From a bacterium (GTDB lineage Bacteria > Pseudomonadota > Alphaproteobacteria > Rhodobacterales > Rhodobacteraceae), in assembly GCA_016124195.1 (NCBI GenBank), contig WGOE01000005.1, forward strand, positions 184,659 through 248,658: 64,000 bases of DNA, given 5' to 3'. The stretch's first letter is position 1, and each line of letters starts with the position of its first letter. Of this stretch, positions 36,231 to 46,356 are shown one piece after another. The translations under genes were made by a program, and so were the position numbers. A model generated the notes under the pieces. It searched no databases. It was not told the DNA's origin and worked only from the letters and a program-made list of their open reading frames with translations.

Positions 36231-37019
36231 ATGCATAACTTTGACTTTGTGAAACCCGCCAGCGTGGCCGATGCGGTCAAGGCCCTGTCGGCCGAGGGGG
36301 CGCAGGCCCTGTCGGGCGGCCAGACCCTGACGCCGACGATGAAGCAGCGTCTTGCCACGCCATCGGTTCTGGTCAGCCTGACCGGCATCGCCGAGATGAA
36401 GGGCGTCAAGCAGAACGGATCGGTTCTGTGGGTGGGGGCTGCCACGCCGCATGCGGTGGTGGCGCGCGAGGCGGCCTCGGTCTTTCCGGGGCTGGCGCAG
36501 CTGGCCGGCGGCATCGGCGATCCGGCGGTGAGGAACCGCGGCACGATCGGCGGGTCGATCGCCAACAACGACCCGGCGGCCTGCTATCCTTCGGCGGTGC
36601 TGGGATCGGGGGCGACCGTGATCACCAACACGCGGCGCATCGCGGCGGATGACTTCTTCACCGGCATGTTCTCGACCGCGCTGCACGAGGGCGAGATCGT
36701 GACGGCGGTGGAATTCCCGATCCCGAAACGCAGCGCCTATGCCAAGTTCAACCAGCCGGCCAGCCGTTTCGCGCTGACCGGGGCCTTCGTGACGCAAGCC
36801 GCCGATGGTTCGGTGCGGGTGGCGATCACCGGGGCGTCGAACAACGGCGTGTTCCGCTGGAGCGCCGCCGAAGCGGCGCTGAAGGCCAACTTTGCCGCCA
36901 GCGCGCTGGACGGATTGAAGGTCGATGCGACCGACATGATCAGCGACCTGCACGGGTCGGCCGCCTATCGGGCCAATCTGGTCAAGGTGATGACCGGGCG
37001 GGCGGTTTCGGCGGCCTGA
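36231..37019 (+). CDS. coxM: Molybdenum hydroxylase FAD-binding medium subunit (CoxM-like)
   Basis: 262 aa. FAD-binding motifs ALSGGQTLTPTMKQR (near residue 27) and TIGGSIANNDPAACYPSAV (near 105) are those of the CoxM/xanthine dehydrogenase FAD subunits. GGGAGGATCAG precedes the ATG, 11 bp after coxL. It completes the S-L-M enzyme. No maturation genes (coxD, coxE, coxF) follow, so cofactor insertion factors must be encoded elsewhere. A palindromic element follows at 37084. Confidence 0.92.
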   Translation: MHNFDFVKPASVADAVKALSAEGAQALSGGQTLTPTMKQRLATPSVLVSLTGIAEMKGVKQNGSVLWVGAATPHAVVAREAASVFPGLAQLAGGIGDPAVRNRGTIGGSIANNDPAACYPSAVLGSGATVITNTRRIAADDFFTGMFSTALHEGEIVTAVEFPIPKRSAYAKFNQPASRFALTGAFVTQAADGSVRVAITGASNNGVFRWSAAEAALKANFAASALDGLKVDATDMISDLHGSAAYRANLVKVMTGRAVSAA

Positions 37020-37083
37020 TCTTTTGGGAGATGTGACAGGCGCCCGGGGGGAAACCCTCGGGCGTCTGCTTTGGGGCTGGCCG

Positions 37084-37138
37084 CCGGGGGTTTCACACCC
37101 CCGGACCCCCGTGGGATATTTGAGCCAAAATGAAAGGG
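37084..37138 (+). repeat. Dispersed palindromic element (family B) after coxM
   Basis: Stem CCGGGGGT-TTCAC-ACCCCCGG (37084-37104), then ACCCCCGTGGGATATTTGAG and CCAAAATGAAAGGG, ending at the stop codon of the convergent GNAT gene. It shares loop and tail with the copy inside the CocE gene. It may serve as the terminator of the cox operon. Confidence 0.75.
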
Positions 37139-37597
37139 TCAGAGGGCCTTGCCGAAGGTGATGGAGGTCGGACGATCGAAGCCGGCATGGGCTTTGCGGC
37201 CGGTCTCGCTGAAGCCGAGGTGTTGGAAGAAGGCGTGGTTTTCCACGAGTTCGACGCGGGTTTCCAGTTCGAGCCGCGGCAGGCCGAGGGCGCGGGCGCG
37301 GGTTTCGGCCCAGCGGACCAGCGTGGCGCCAAGGCCCACGCCCTGCGCCGACGGATCGACGGCCAGCTTGCCCAGATAGAGCCGGCCCGGCTTGGGCGTC
37401 AGGATCATGCAGGCGAGGGGCGGCGCGCCCAGCACCCAGATTTCGGCACGGGCGGCCTCTGCGGCGAGGCTTTCGGGCGTGAGGTTGCGGGCCGAGGAAG
37501 GCGGGTCGATCCGGCCCTCCATCCCGGCGAAGGCGCGCAGGATCAGGGCGTGCAGCGCCGCCCAGTCGAAGGGAGCTTCGGCGCGTCGCGGCTGCAT
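37139..37597 (-). CDS. GNAT family N-acetyltransferase
   Basis: 152 aa. Acetyl-CoA motif A is LYLGKLAVDPSAQGVGLGATLVRWAE, and the following LELETRVELVENHAFFQHLGFSE is motif B. The substrate is unknown. It overlaps the upstream GFA-type gene by one base (TGATG), so the two are coupled. Its stop touches the family B repeat. Confidence 0.87.
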   Translation of the reverse strand: MQPRRAEAPFDWAALHALILRAFAGMEGRIDPPSSARNLTPESLAAEAARAEIWVLGAPPLACMILTPKPGRLYLGKLAVDPSAQGVGLGATLVRWAETRARALGLPRLELETRVELVENHAFFQHLGFSETGRKAHAGFDRPTSITFGKAL

Positions 37598-37989
37598 CAG
37601 CGCGACAGATCGTCGGTCAGGTGGACCCAGGGCAGCCGTTCACGGGCGTGGTAATGGCGGGCCGGGGTGAAGATAGCGGGGTCGTTCAGGCTGGCCGCGA
37701 AGAAATGCGTCTCACCGGGATAGCGGGCGGCGCGGTACGCCATCGGACTGCCGCACACACCGCAGAAATCGCGCCAGACGCCGGGGCTGGAGTTGTAGGT
37801 CAGCGGAATCACCTCTGTCCAGCGCCAATGGCCGTCCGCCACACCGAAGTAAGAGGTGAAGCCGGAGGAGGTGGCGCGCCGGCAGCTTTCGCAATGGCAG
37901 TGGCCTTGCCAGAGCGGCTGCGCGTCGCATTCATAGCGCACCGCTCCGCAGAGGCAGTGACCGCCGAAGGGGAGGCTGAACTCTGTCAT
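37597..37989 (-). CDS. GFA family (glutathione-dependent formaldehyde-activating-like) protein
   Basis: 130 aa. Zinc-binding cysteines are arranged as GHCLCGAVRY, CHCESCRRATSS and CGVCGSPM, the Mss4-like GFA fold. Founding member Gfa adds glutathione to formaldehyde, but most relatives have unknown roles. It is first in a two-gene unit with the GNAT gene. The smc promoter region lies divergent, 143 bp away. Confidence 0.9.
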   Translation of the reverse strand: MTEFSLPFGGHCLCGAVRYECDAQPLWQGHCHCESCRRATSSGFTSYFGVADGHWRWTEVIPLTYNSSPGVWRDFCGVCGSPMAYRAARYPGETHFFAASLNDPAIFTPARHYHARERLPWVHLTDDLSR

Positions 37990-38132
37990 GAAGCTCAGTG
38001 TGCAAGCGCAGCATCACCGGGTCAAGTCACAAGATCTTGGGGATAAGGCGGTGGGGGCGCGCAGGGGCGGGGCTGGGCGGTTGACTTGGGCCGCGCGGGG
38101 CGAGACATTCGCCGTGACGGAAAGGAGATCCC

Positions 38133-41100
38133 TTGCGCCTGACCCGACTGCGCCTCAACGGCTTCAAGAGCTTTGTCGATCCCACCGATCTGATGATCCT
38201 GGAGGGGCTGACCGGTGTTGTCGGCCCGAACGGCTGCGGCAAGTCCAACCTGCTGGAAGCCTTGCGCTGGGTGATGGGCGAGAACCGCCCTTCGGCCATG
38301 CGGGGCGGCGGGATGGAGGATGTGATCTTCAACGGCTCGGGCGGGCGGGGGGCGCGGCATTTCGCGGAAGTGTCGCTGATCATCGACAATTCCGACCGGC
38401 TGGCGCCGTCGGGCTTCAACGATGCCGACACGATCGAGGTGGTGCGGCGGATCACGCGCGATGCCGGGTCGGCCTACAAGGCCAATGCCAAGGATGTGCG
38501 CGCGCGAGATGTGCAGATGCTGTTCGCCGATGCCTCGACCGGGTCACACTCACCGGCGCTGGTGCGGCAGGGGCAGATCACGGAATTGATCAATGCCAAG
38601 CCCAAGGCCCGGCGGATGATTCTGGAAGAGGCGGCCGGCATTTCGGGCCTGTACCAGCGGCGGCACGAGGCGGAACTGCGGCTTTCGGCGGCTGGGCAGA
38701 ATCTTTTGCGCGTCGATGACGTGATCGAAGGGCTGGCGCAGCAGCTTTCGACGCTGACCCGGCAGGCGAAACAGGCGGCACGCTACCGCGAGATCGGGGT
38801 GGAGCTGCGCCGGTCGGAAGGGATGCTGTTGTACCGGCGCTGGCGCGAGGCCGAGATCGCCCGGGCCGACGCGGAATTCGGCCTGCGGCAAAGGCTTACG
38901 GCGGCGGCGCAGGCGGAACTCGCCGCGCGTGGGGCGGGCAAGGCGCGCGAGGCGGCCGAGGATGCGGTGCCGCCCTGCCGCGAGGAAGAGGCGGTTGCGG
39001 CCGCCGTCCTGCAACGGCTGACCTTGCAGAAGGATGCGCTGGGGGCCGAGGAGACTCGCGCGCGGGCCACGATCGAGACGTTGAAGGCGCGCATCCTGCA
39101 GATGCAGCGCGATGCCGAACGCGAGCAGAGCCTGAACCGCGACGCGGCCGAGATGATCGAGCGGCTGGAATGGGAGATCGATCAGCTGGTCCGCGCCAGC
39201 GATGGCCATGAGGACCGCCTGGCCGAGGCGGCCGAGATCGCCCGCGCTGCCGCGGCCGAACTGGGCGCGCGCGAGGGGGATCTGTCGCAGGCCACCGAGG
39301 ATGCCGCCCGCCTTTCGGCCCGCCATCAGTCGGCCGAACGGATGGTGGCCGACAATCGCCGCATGCTGGAACGGTCGGAGGCCGAAGAGGCGCGCGCCGC
39401 GGCGGCGGTGGCCGAGGCGCGGGCGGCGGTTGAAACCTCGCTTGCCCGGCAAGAGGCTGCCATCGAGGCCCAGGAGGCGGCGCTGGCCATGGCCGAGGCG
39501 GCGGAAGAGGCGCTGACCCGGGCCGAAGAAGCGCGCGCCAGCACGCAGGCGCGCGAGGCGGATGCCCGGGCCCTGCGGTCCTCGGCCGAGGGCGAGGCCA
39601 ATGCGATCCGGGCGGAAGTGGCGGCGCTGGCCCGGCTGGTGCAGCGCGAGGCGCGGGCGGGCACGCAACTTCTGGATCTGGTCGAGGTGGAACCGGGGCT
39701 TGAGGCGGCGCTTGGCGCGGCCCTAGCCGACGACCTGCGCGCGCCCGAGGTCGAGGCGGCGGCGCGGTCGGGCTGGGTGCGGCTTGCGCCCTTCGATGCC
39801 GCGCCTGCGCTGCCAGCGGGTTGCACGGCGCTGGGCCTGCATGTGACGGCCCCACCGGTCCTGGCGCGGCGCCTGTCGCAGATCGGTCTGGTCGATTCCT
39901 CTGACGGGGCGCGGTTGCAGGCGCAGTTGCGGCCCGGGCAGCGGATTGTCAGCCGGGAAGGCGATCTATGGCGCTGGGACGGGTTCCGGGCGGCGGCGGA
40001 AGATGCGCCCTCGGCCGCGGCGGAACGCTTGCGGCAGTTGAACCGGCTGGTGCAGTTGAAGCGCGATCTGGAAGAGGTGGCGGCCCGGGCCGAGGGGGCG
40101 GCGCAGGCGCATGAGGCGCTGCACGCAAGGCTGGCCGACCTGTCGCGCGCCGATCAGCTGGCGCGCGACGCGCGGCGTGCGGCCGATGGCCGGGTGACCG
40201 AGGCCAACCGTGCCGCCTCGCGCGCCGAGGCGGAGCGGTCGGTGGCGGAGGGGCGGCTTGAGGCGGCCGAAGCCGCGGTGGCGCGCCATGCCGAGGATGC
40301 CATCTCGGCCCGGCTGCGGCTGGTCGATGCCGAGGCGGGCCTGCGCGATCTGGGCGATCTGTCCGCGGCACGGGCGCTGGTCGAGGATATGCGCGTGGCC
40401 GTCGAAGGCGCGCGCATCGCGATGATGAGCCGGCGCGTCCATCACGACGAGTTGCGCCGCGAGGGCGACGCGCGGCTGAAACGGCGGCAGGAGGCGACCA
40501 AGGAACTTTCGGGCTGGAAGCACCGGCTGGATACCGCTGGCCGGCGCATGGCCGAACTGACCGAGCGGCGCACCGAGACGGAAGAAGAGCTTTCCGAGGC
40601 GATGGCGCTGCCCGAGGATATTGCCGAACGGCGCGAGGCCCTTGCCGAGGCGACCGAGGCGGCGGAACTGCGGCGGCGCAAGGCGGCCGACGACCTCGCC
40701 GCCGCCGAGGCGCGGCTGCGCGCGGCGCAAGATGCCGAACGCGAGGCCGAACGGGTGGCCGGCGAGGCGCGCGAGGCGCGGGCCCGGGCCGAGGCGCGGC
40801 AGGATGCGGCCAAGGCGGCCTCGACCCTCGCGGCGGAGCGGATCGCCGAAGAGTCCGGCGCCACGCCGGATCAACTGCTGAGCACGCTGAATTTCGATGC
40901 CGACCGGATGCCCGATGCCGAGACCCTGGAAACAGAGGTCGCCCGGCTGAAACGCCAGCGCGAGGCGCTGGGGTCGGTCAACCTGCGCGCGGAAGAGGAT
41001 GCCAAGACCGTCGCTGCCGAATATGACGCGCTGGTGGCCGAGAAGGTCGATCTGGAAGAGGCGATCAAGAAGCTGCGTGCCGGGATTGCCGGGCTGAACC

Positions 41101-41588
41101 GCGAGGGGCGCGAAAGGCTGCTGACGGCCTTTGAACAGGTCAACGCGAATTTCGCCACGCTGTTCACGCATCTGTTCGGCGGGGGCGAGGCGCGGCTGGT
41201 CATGGTGGAAAGCGACGATCCGCTGGAGGCCGGGCTGGAGATCATGTGCCAGCCGCCCGGCAAGCGGCTGTCAACCCTGAGCCTTCTGTCGGGGGGCGAG
41301 CAGACACTGACTGCGCTGGCGCTGATCTTTGGCGTGTTTCTGGCCAATCCGGCGCCGATCTGCGTGCTGGACGAAGTGGACGCGCCGCTCGATGACGCCA
41401 ATGTCACCCGGTTCTGCGATCTGATGGACGAGATGCGGCGGCGGACCGAGACGCGGTTCCTGGTCATTACGCACCACGCCGTGACGATGAGCCGGATGGA
41501 CCGGCTGTTCGGCGTGACGATGGCCGAACAGGGGGTAAGCCAGCTGGTGAGTGTGGATCTGAAACGCGCCGAGGCCCTGGTGGCCTGA
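38133..41588 (+). CDS. smc: Chromosome segregation ATPase SMC
   Basis: 1151 aa. The N-terminal head has FKSFVDPTDL and Walker A GPNGCGKSN; long Ala/Glu/Arg-rich coiled coils flank a hinge around residues 500-620; the C-terminal head carries LSGGEQTLTALAL and Walker B ICVLDEVDAPLDDAN. It organises the chromosome with ScpA/ScpB. The start is TTG at 38133 behind a perfect AAAGGAGAT. Its composition (Ala, Glu, Arg rich) is normal for the family at this GC content. Confidence 0.96.
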   Translation: MRLTRLRLNGFKSFVDPTDLMILEGLTGVVGPNGCGKSNLLEALRWVMGENRPSAMRGGGMEDVIFNGSGGRGARHFAEVSLIIDNSDRLAPSGFNDADTIEVVRRITRDAGSAYKANAKDVRARDVQMLFADASTGSHSPALVRQGQITELINAKPKARRMILEEAAGISGLYQRRHEAELRLSAAGQNLLRVDDVIEGLAQQLSTLTRQAKQAARYREIGVELRRSEGMLLYRRWREAEIARADAEFGLRQRLTAAAQAELAARGAGKAREAAEDAVPPCREEEAVAAAVLQRLTLQKDALGAEETRARATIETLKARILQMQRDAEREQSLNRDAAEMIERLEWEIDQLVRASDGHEDRLAEAAEIARAAAAELGAREGDLSQATEDAARLSARHQSAERMVADNRRMLERSEAEEARAAAAVAEARAAVETSLARQEAAIEAQEAALAMAEAAEEALTRAEEARASTQAREADARALRSSAEGEANAIRAEVAALARLVQREARAGTQLLDLVEVEPGLEAALGAALADDLRAPEVEAAARSGWVRLAPFDAAPALPAGCTALGLHVTAPPVLARRLSQIGLVDSSDGARLQAQLRPGQRIVSREGDLWRWDGFRAAAEDAPSAAAERLRQLNRLVQLKRDLEEVAARAEGAAQAHEALHARLADLSRADQLARDARRAADGRVTEANRAASRAEAERSVAEGRLEAAEAAVARHAEDAISARLRLVDAEAGLRDLGDLSAARALVEDMRVAVEGARIAMMSRRVHHDELRREGDARLKRRQEATKELSGWKHRLDTAGRRMAELTERRTETEEELSEAMALPEDIAERREALAEATEAAELRRRKAADDLAAAEARLRAAQDAEREAERVAGEAREARARAEARQDAAKAASTLAAERIAEESGATPDQLLSTLNFDADRMPDAETLETEVARLKRQREALGSVNLRAEEDAKTVAAEYDALVAEKVDLEEAIKKLRAGIAGLNREGRERLLTAFEQVNANFATLFTHLFGGGEARLVMVESDDPLEAGLEIMCQPPGKRLSTLSLLSGGEQTLTALALIFGVFLANPAPICVLDEVDAPLDDANVTRFCDLMDEMRRRTETRFLVITHHAVTMSRMDRLFGVTMAEQGVSQLVSVDLKRAEALVA

Positions 41589-41610
41589 GGCGGCGATCTG
41601 CCTCTGGTCA

Positions 41611-41647
41611 GATGGGCAGATTGCCCATCCTACCCTTTGCAAAGGGG
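41611..41647 (+). repeat. Palindromic element (family A) after smc
   Basis: GATGGGCA-GAT-TGCCCATC then CTACC (41611-41634) is identical to each arm of the pair at 3167-3235. It is followed directly by a second small palindrome, CCTTTGCAAAGG. It sits 22 bp after the smc stop and before the convergent acyltransferase, a place suited to a terminator. Confidence 0.8.
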
Positions 41648-41665
41648 CCGATCTTCGCCGGGGTT

Positions 41666-42553
41666 TTAGTCTTGGCCCAATGACAGCGTGTGTTCGCGCA
41701 GCCAGGCCAGGAAGCCGCGCGGATTTCCCCGCCACTTGTCCAGCTCTGACGCGGGGATCGGCTTGCCGATCACCGGGCGCTGCGGTTTGAAGAGCGACCG
41801 CTTGATCTCATAGAGCAGCAGGCCCTGCCGCAAGGTGGCGCTGACGAGGTTCGCGATCTGGTAGATGCGGCTGTTCTGGCCGGAAAAGTAGATCGGCAGG
41901 ATGGTGGCCCCGGACCGCGCGATCATCTTGTGGGTGAAGACGTTCCACTCTGCCTCGACCGCGCGGCCGAACCAGGTTTCGGAACAGGCGACGCGGCCGG
42001 CGGGAAACAGGATCACCACGCCGCCCGCCGCCAGATGCGCCATGGTCTGTTCGCGCATCTCGAGCCCAAGCTCGCGCGAATTGTCCTCGTGCGGGAAGGG
42101 CACCGGGATCATGAACATCTCGACCTCGGGGATGCCGGTCAGCAGGCTCCGGGTCAGGATCTTGAAGTCCGGCCGTACCCGGCTGACCATCTCGGCCATG
42201 ATCATGCCGTCCACCAGGCCGGAGGGGTGATTGGCCACCACGACCACCGGCCCGGTCTTGGGGATGCGCGCGATCTCTTCGGGCGGGGTGTCGATGCGGA
42301 TGCCCATATGGCGGATCGCCTTAGGCCAGAAGGCCACGCCCACCGGCGCGCCAGAGCGTTCGAAGCTGCGGATCAGCCGCAAAAGCGTGACCTTGGCCGT
42401 CATCCATTCCATCGCGCGGATGGTCAGCACCTTGACCGGGTTCTTGAAGGTGCCGGCATAGGACAGGCGGCGCATGTCATATTTGCGCCCCACCCCGCTG
42501 CCGGGGACCGGGGCCAAATGCGCCACGACTTTCCTGTCTTCCATCTGGCTCAC
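41666..42553 (-). CDS. PlsC-like lysophospholipid acyltransferase family protein
   Basis: 295 aa. The acyltransferase motif appears as VVVVANHPSGLVDGMIM (NHPSGLVDG in place of NHxxxxD) and FPAGRVACS (FPEGT-like). The substitution is typical of the ornithine-lipid/hemolysin-type subgroup of acyltransferases. A GTG at 42553 behind GGGAAGG is preferred; ATG 42544 is possible. It follows the HPr gene by 26 bp in the same direction and is likely the last gene of that operon. Confidence 0.8.
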   Translation of the reverse strand: MSQMEDRKVVAHLAPVPGSGVGRKYDMRRLSYAGTFKNPVKVLTIRAMEWMTAKVTLLRLIRSFERSGAPVGVAFWPKAIRHMGIRIDTPPEEIARIPKTGPVVVVANHPSGLVDGMIMAEMVSRVRPDFKILTRSLLTGIPEVEMFMIPVPFPHEDNSRELGLEMREQTMAHLAAGGVVILFPAGRVACSETWFGRAVEAEWNVFTHKMIARSGATILPIYFSGQNSRIYQIANLVSATLRQGLLLYEIKRSLFKPQRPVIGKPIPASELDKWRGNPRGFLAWLREHTLSLGQD

Positions 42554-42579
42554 AAAGCGTCTGCCTTCCCCGCGAGCGC

Positions 42580-42849
42580 TCAGCGGTCTTCGCCAAAGCG
42601 GTCGGCCACCAGCGCTTTCAGCGCGACCGCAAGCGCGTCGGCCTGTGGTCCGCTGGTCTCCACTTCAATAGTGGTTCCGCACGAGGCTGCCAACATCAAA
42701 AGCCCCATGATGCTGTCGCCCGACACGGTCATGCCATCGCGGGTCACCTGCGCCTGGGCGTCGAACTCTTCGACAACCTCGACGAATTTGGCCGAGGCGC
42801 GGGCATGCAGGCCCTTTTCGTTCACGATCCGCAGGGTCATTCCTGTCAT
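42580..42849 (-). CDS. HPr-family phosphocarrier protein
   Basis: 89 aa. With the start at 42849 the phosphorylatable His is residue 15 (GLHARASAKF) and the regulatory Ser is residue 46 (SGDSIMG), exactly the classical numbering, which supports this start. It receives phosphate from enzyme I and can be modified on Ser46 by HprK, encoded three genes upstream. No sugar-specific PTS permease is present, so its role is regulatory. Confidence 0.93.
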   Translation of the reverse strand: MTGMTLRIVNEKGLHARASAKFVEVVEEFDAQAQVTRDGMTVSGDSIMGLLMLAASCGTTIEVETSGPQADALAVALKALVADRFGEDR

Positions 42850-42856
42850 ATGGCGG

Positions 42857-43255
42857 TCACACGCCTCCGCCAAGGTCGAGACTGTTGATGTACTTGCGCC
42901 CGGCGTCCAGGGCCGCGGCCACGGCGTCATTGACCGACAGCGCGCGCGATTTGGCCAGCTTGATCAGCATCGGCAGGTTGGCGCCGTAAATGATGCGACG
43001 CCCGGCCCCGGACGTGCAGGCCAGGAGCGACAGGTTGGACGGCGAGCCGCCGAACATGTCCGTCACCACCACCACGCCGCCACCATGATCCACGGCATTG
43101 GCCGCAGCACAGATCTCTGCCTGTTTCTTCACTCGGTCGCAGTCATCCTCGATCGAGATGGCCTGCATATCCGGCTGCTTGCCCACGACATGTTCGACGG
43201 CCGAGAGATACTCCCGTGCCAATCCACCATGAGCTACGATGACCACACCGATCAC
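42857..43255 (-). CDS. PTS EIIA component, mannose family (regulatory)
   Basis: 132 aa. The phospho-His is His9 in [10 protein letters not shown], and [19 protein letters not shown] is the family motif. Without IIB/IIC/IID partners it likely works as a sensor, as in other alphaproteobacteria. The start is GTG at 43255, overlapping the rapZ stop as GTGA. HPr follows after 7 bp. Confidence 0.93.
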   Translation of the reverse strand: MIGVVIVAHGGLAREYLSAVEHVVGKQPDMQAISIEDDCDRVKKQAEICAAANAVDHGGGVVVVTDMFGGSPSNLSLLACTSGAGRRIIYGANLPMLIKLAKSRALSVNDAVAAALDAGRKYINSLDLGGGV

Positions 43256-44184
43256 GCGCGACCTACCCCTGTTTCGCCACTGATCCCGTCAGGCATCGAA
43301 GATGTGCCCCGACGCTCCAGTTCCCGATGACGTTTTGACACCTGCCAGCCCGCTTCCGCAAGGACTTTGGCCAATTTTTCTGCAACTGCAACAGACCGGT
43401 GTTGCCCGCCGGTGCATCCGAACCCTATGGCGAGGTGCGCCTTGCCCTCTTGCAGCTGTGCGGGCAGCAGAAGAAGCACCAGATCACGCAACCTCGGGAA
43501 GAATTCGGCGAACAAAGGGTCCGCCTCGACATAGGAAGCCACGGCAGAATCACGGCCATCCTTGTCGCGTAGCTCTGGCGCCCAATAGGGATTCGCCAGA
43601 AACCGACAGTCAAAGACCATGTCCACACCGCGCGGCAGGCCACGCTTGTAGCTGAAGCTCTGCACCGAAATTGCGAGGGCCAGCCCCTTGGCCTGACCGA
43701 ACCAATGGCCGATTTCAGCCTTGAGGTCATGCGGGGACAGGTCGGTCGTGTCGATCAGGTGATCGGCGCGCACCCGGATCGGCGCGAGAAGGTCGATCTC
43801 ACGCTCGACCCCTTCGGCGGGAGTGGCGGCCTCGGTCAGGGGGTGGCGGCGGCGGGTCTGGCTGAAACGGCTGACCAGCACGGCGGGCGAACAGTCCAGA
43901 TACAGGACCTCCAGCGCGACATGAGGGTCACGGGTCAGGGTGTCTATGAGTTCGATGACCGTCGTGGCGCTGAAATCGCGGTTGCGCACGTCAAGGCCAA
44001 GCGCGATCGGCCGGTCGAGCGGCGGCCCTTCCAGCAGGCGGGGAATGAGGCTGAAGGGCAGGTTGTCGATGGTTTCGTAGCCCAGATCCTCCAGCGCGTG
44101 AAACGCCGTCGACCGTCCGGCCCCGGAAGGACCGGTGACCAGAAGCAAATGGTGCGAAGGCGTGGCGTCAGCTGTCTTGGTCAT
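43252..44184 (-). CDS. rapZ: RapZ family P-loop protein (RNase adapter/nucleotide-binding)
   Basis: 310 aa. Walker [10 protein letters not shown] (residues 18-26), Walker B-like [10 protein letters not shown], and the C-terminal [20 protein letters not shown] motif define the family. In E. coli RapZ controls glmZ decay and senses glucosamine-6-phosphate; in alphaproteobacteria the role is unknown but linkage with HprK/PTS genes is constant. It lies 25 bp after hprK. Confidence 0.94.
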   Translation of the reverse strand: MTKTADATPSHHLLLVTGPSGAGRSTAFHALEDLGYETIDNLPFSLIPRLLEGPPLDRPIALGLDVRNRDFSATTVIELIDTLTRDPHVALEVLYLDCSPAVLVSRFSQTRRRHPLTEAATPAEGVEREIDLLAPIRVRADHLIDTTDLSPHDLKAEIGHWFGQAKGLALAISVQSFSYKRGLPRGVDMVFDCRFLANPYWAPELRDKDGRDSAVASYVEADPLFAEFFPRLRDLVLLLLPAQLQEGKAHLAIGFGCTGGQHRSVAVAEKLAKVLAEAGWQVSKRHRELERRGTSSMPDGISGETGVGRA

Positions 44185-44209
44185 GCTTGGCTAGGGGGCG
44201 GGCGGGGCG

Positions 44210-44641
44210 TCAGGCGAACCGTGAACCTTTGAGGTAGCACAGAATGGAAGCAGGAAAATGGTTATGGCCGACCGCAAGGACAAGAGGCCGCTCCACGCCC
44301 AGGAACGTGACATGGCGACGCGGGGGCAGGCGGTCCGTTTCGGCCCGGCCCAGGTCGACCACAAGCGCCACCTCGGCCCGGCTTCGGCAGGCAGTTTGCA
44401 GGATGCCCACGCCGCGCGCCTCGATCAGGCCGGCGATGCTGCGAACCGGGCCGGCGCAGAGGCTGTCTCCCTCGGCCCACAGTTCCGTGCGGTCGTCGGC
44501 CACCAGATCGGCGCCGAATGCCATGAGTTGCAGCGCCAGCGCCGATTTTCCCGCGCCAGAGGGCCCGAGGATCAGCACGCCACGATCCTGCAGGGCTATG
44601 CAGCTGGCATGCAGGATCGTCGGACCCGAAGGCTCTGTCAC
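44210..44641 (-). CDS. hprK: HPr kinase/phosphorylase, short alphaproteobacterial form
   Basis: 143 aa, only the C-terminal kinase domain of the Gram-positive enzyme. Walker A GPSGAGKSAL (residues 26-35), ADDRTEL (catalytic Asp pair) and GVGILQ follow. It should phosphorylate HPr on Ser46. It overlaps the chvG stop by 4 bp, tying carbon signalling to the ChvGI pathway. Confidence 0.93.
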   Translation of the reverse strand: MTEPSGPTILHASCIALQDRGVLILGPSGAGKSALALQLMAFGADLVADDRTELWAEGDSLCAGPVRSIAGLIEARGVGILQTACRSRAEVALVVDLGRAETDRLPPRRHVTFLGVERPLVLAVGHNHFPASILCYLKGSRFA

Positions 44642-46356
44642 ACCGGCAGACCCACCACGAACCTTGCCCCCAAGGGTTCAGAGGTGATGTCGGCCTGGGT
44701 CGGACGAATATTCTCGGCCCAGATCACGCCGCCATGCGCTTCGATGATCTGCTTGGAGATCGCAAGGCCCAGACCGGAATGGTTGCCGAAGTCATTCTTG
44801 GGCCGTTCCGAGTAGAACCGCTTGAAGATCTTGGTCAGCGCCTGTTCCGGGATACCCGGGCCGGTATCTTCGACCACGACCAGCACGCGGTTTTCCCGGC
44901 GCCGAGCCCAGACCCTGACCGCGTCGCCCGCCTCGCAGAAGGAAATCGCGTTGGTGATCAGATTGACGAAGACCTGCGCCAGCCGTGCCTCCAGCCCGTT
45001 GATGCGGATCGGATCGGCCGGAAAGTCGGTGATGAAGTCAACGCCCTTCTGACGCGCCTGCTGGCCCAGATACTCTGTCAGATTTGTCAGGGTTTTCAGG
45101 AGGTTGAACTCTTCCTCCTCTTCCTTGACCAATTCGCTGTCCAGCCGCGATGCGTTCGAGATGTCGCTGACCAGCCGGTCGAGCCGGCGCACGTCATGTT
45201 CGATCACGTCCAGAAGCTTTTCGCGGTGCTCTTCCTTCCGGACCATGCGCAGAGAGCCCACGGCAGAGCGCAAGGAGGCCAGCGGGTTCTTGATTTCATG
45301 GCTGACGTCGGCGGCAAATTGTTCGTTCGCGTCGATCCGGTCATACAGAGCCGTCACCATGCCGCGCATCGCGATCGACAGGCGCCCTATTTCATCCGGG
45401 CGGGCCGAAAGATCGGGGATGCGCACGCGGCCCGGGGCCATCGCCCGGCTGTCGCGGTCGCGCCCGATCTCTGCCGCCGCGGCAAGGTCGGACAGGGGGT
45501 TGGCAATGGTCGAGGCCAAAACCAGCGACAGGCCGATCGAGACCAGAAGCGCGATCACGAACATCTGCAGGATCTGCTCGCGCTCGTCGCGCACGAGGTG
45601 GTCGATCTCGCCCTCGGCCGAGGTCACGCCCACCACACCGAGGACGACGCCATTGCGCACGACCGGGGTCGCGACGGCAAATTGCGCGCCCCCCTCTGAG
45701 CCCTGCCCGGTCCGGAACGGCGTGCCGCCCGATTTGGCCTCGGGGAACAGCTTGCGGGTGATTTCCTCGCCCGATGCCTTGACCTTGCTGGCCGGATTGC
45801 CGTTGAGAACGCCGGAAATGCCGTCCCAGACCAGGTTGAGGAAATCGCTGATGATGGTCGAGCGCCGGCCGGTCGCAGCCTCGTCCCGCGGGGCGCCGAC
45901 CGATTTTGCCAGAAGCGCGCCATTGGCATCGAACAGAAAGGCCTCGACGCCCGGGCCGACCGTTGCGTGTTGCAGGCGCTGCGCAAGGGCGGCGCTGTCG
46001 GCGGCAGCGACGGTGCCATCCGTGGGCAGGCCGGCCTCGATCACATTGGCGATCAGCCGCGCCTCGTTGACCAGACCCTCTTCGCGCTGGTTGACCAGAC
46101 TGTCGCGGAACGGGTTCATGAAAAGGACGCCGGCCACCAGGATCACCAGCGCCAGCAGGTTGAACACGATGATCTTGCGGGCCAGCGGCGAGTGGTTCAG
46201 CGAGACGATGCCACGCCGCTTGCGGCCATCGCGCAGCGAGGCTTCGACCAGGTTTTCAGGCGCTTCCCAGTCTTCCCCCAAAAGCAATCCCCCGGGCCGA
46301 TGTCCCGGTTTGGGGTCGCGCTGCTGCGCCGGGGTGACTTGCGAGACTGCGGTCAT
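44638..46356 (-). CDS. chvG: Sensor histidine kinase ChvG (ExoS-type)
   Basis: 572 aa. Cytoplasmic N-tail, a first membrane helix ([18 protein letters not shown]), a long periplasmic sensor, a second helix ([19 protein letters not shown]), HAMP, then H-box [13 protein letters not shown]-box LITNAISF and G-boxes DTGPGIP and GLGLAIS. It responds to acid or cell-envelope conditions in rhizobia. It overlaps both chvI and hprK by 4 bp. Confidence 0.94.
   Translation of the reverse strand: MTAVSQVTPAQQRDPKPGHRPGGLLLGEDWEAPENLVEASLRDGRKRRGIVSLNHSPLARKIIVFNLLALVILVAGVLFMNPFRDSLVNQREEGLVNEARLIANVIEAGLPTDGTVAAADSAALAQRLQHATVGPGVEAFLFDANGALLAKSVGAPRDEAATGRRSTIISDFLNLVWDGISGVLNGNPASKVKASGEEITRKLFPEAKSGGTPFRTGQGSEGGAQFAVATPVVRNGVVLGVVGVTSAEGEIDHLVRDEREQILQMFVIALLVSIGLSLVLASTIANPLSDLAAAAEIGRDRDSRAMAPGRVRIPDLSARPDEIGRLSIAMRGMVTALYDRIDANEQFAADVSHEIKNPLASLRSAVGSLRMVRKEEHREKLLDVIEHDVRRLDRLVSDISNASRLDSELVKEEEEEFNLLKTLTNLTEYLGQQARQKGVDFITDFPADPIRINGLEARLAQVFVNLITNAISFCEAGDAVRVWARRRENRVLVVVEDTGPGIPEQALTKIFKRFYSERPKNDFGNHSGLGLAISKQIIEAHGGVIWAENIRPTQADITSEPLGARFVVGLPV

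Noticed and set aside
42580..43255. A functional sugar-transporting PTS
   Set aside because: Only EIIA and HPr are present, with no IIB, IIC or IID genes nearby; the context is regulatory.
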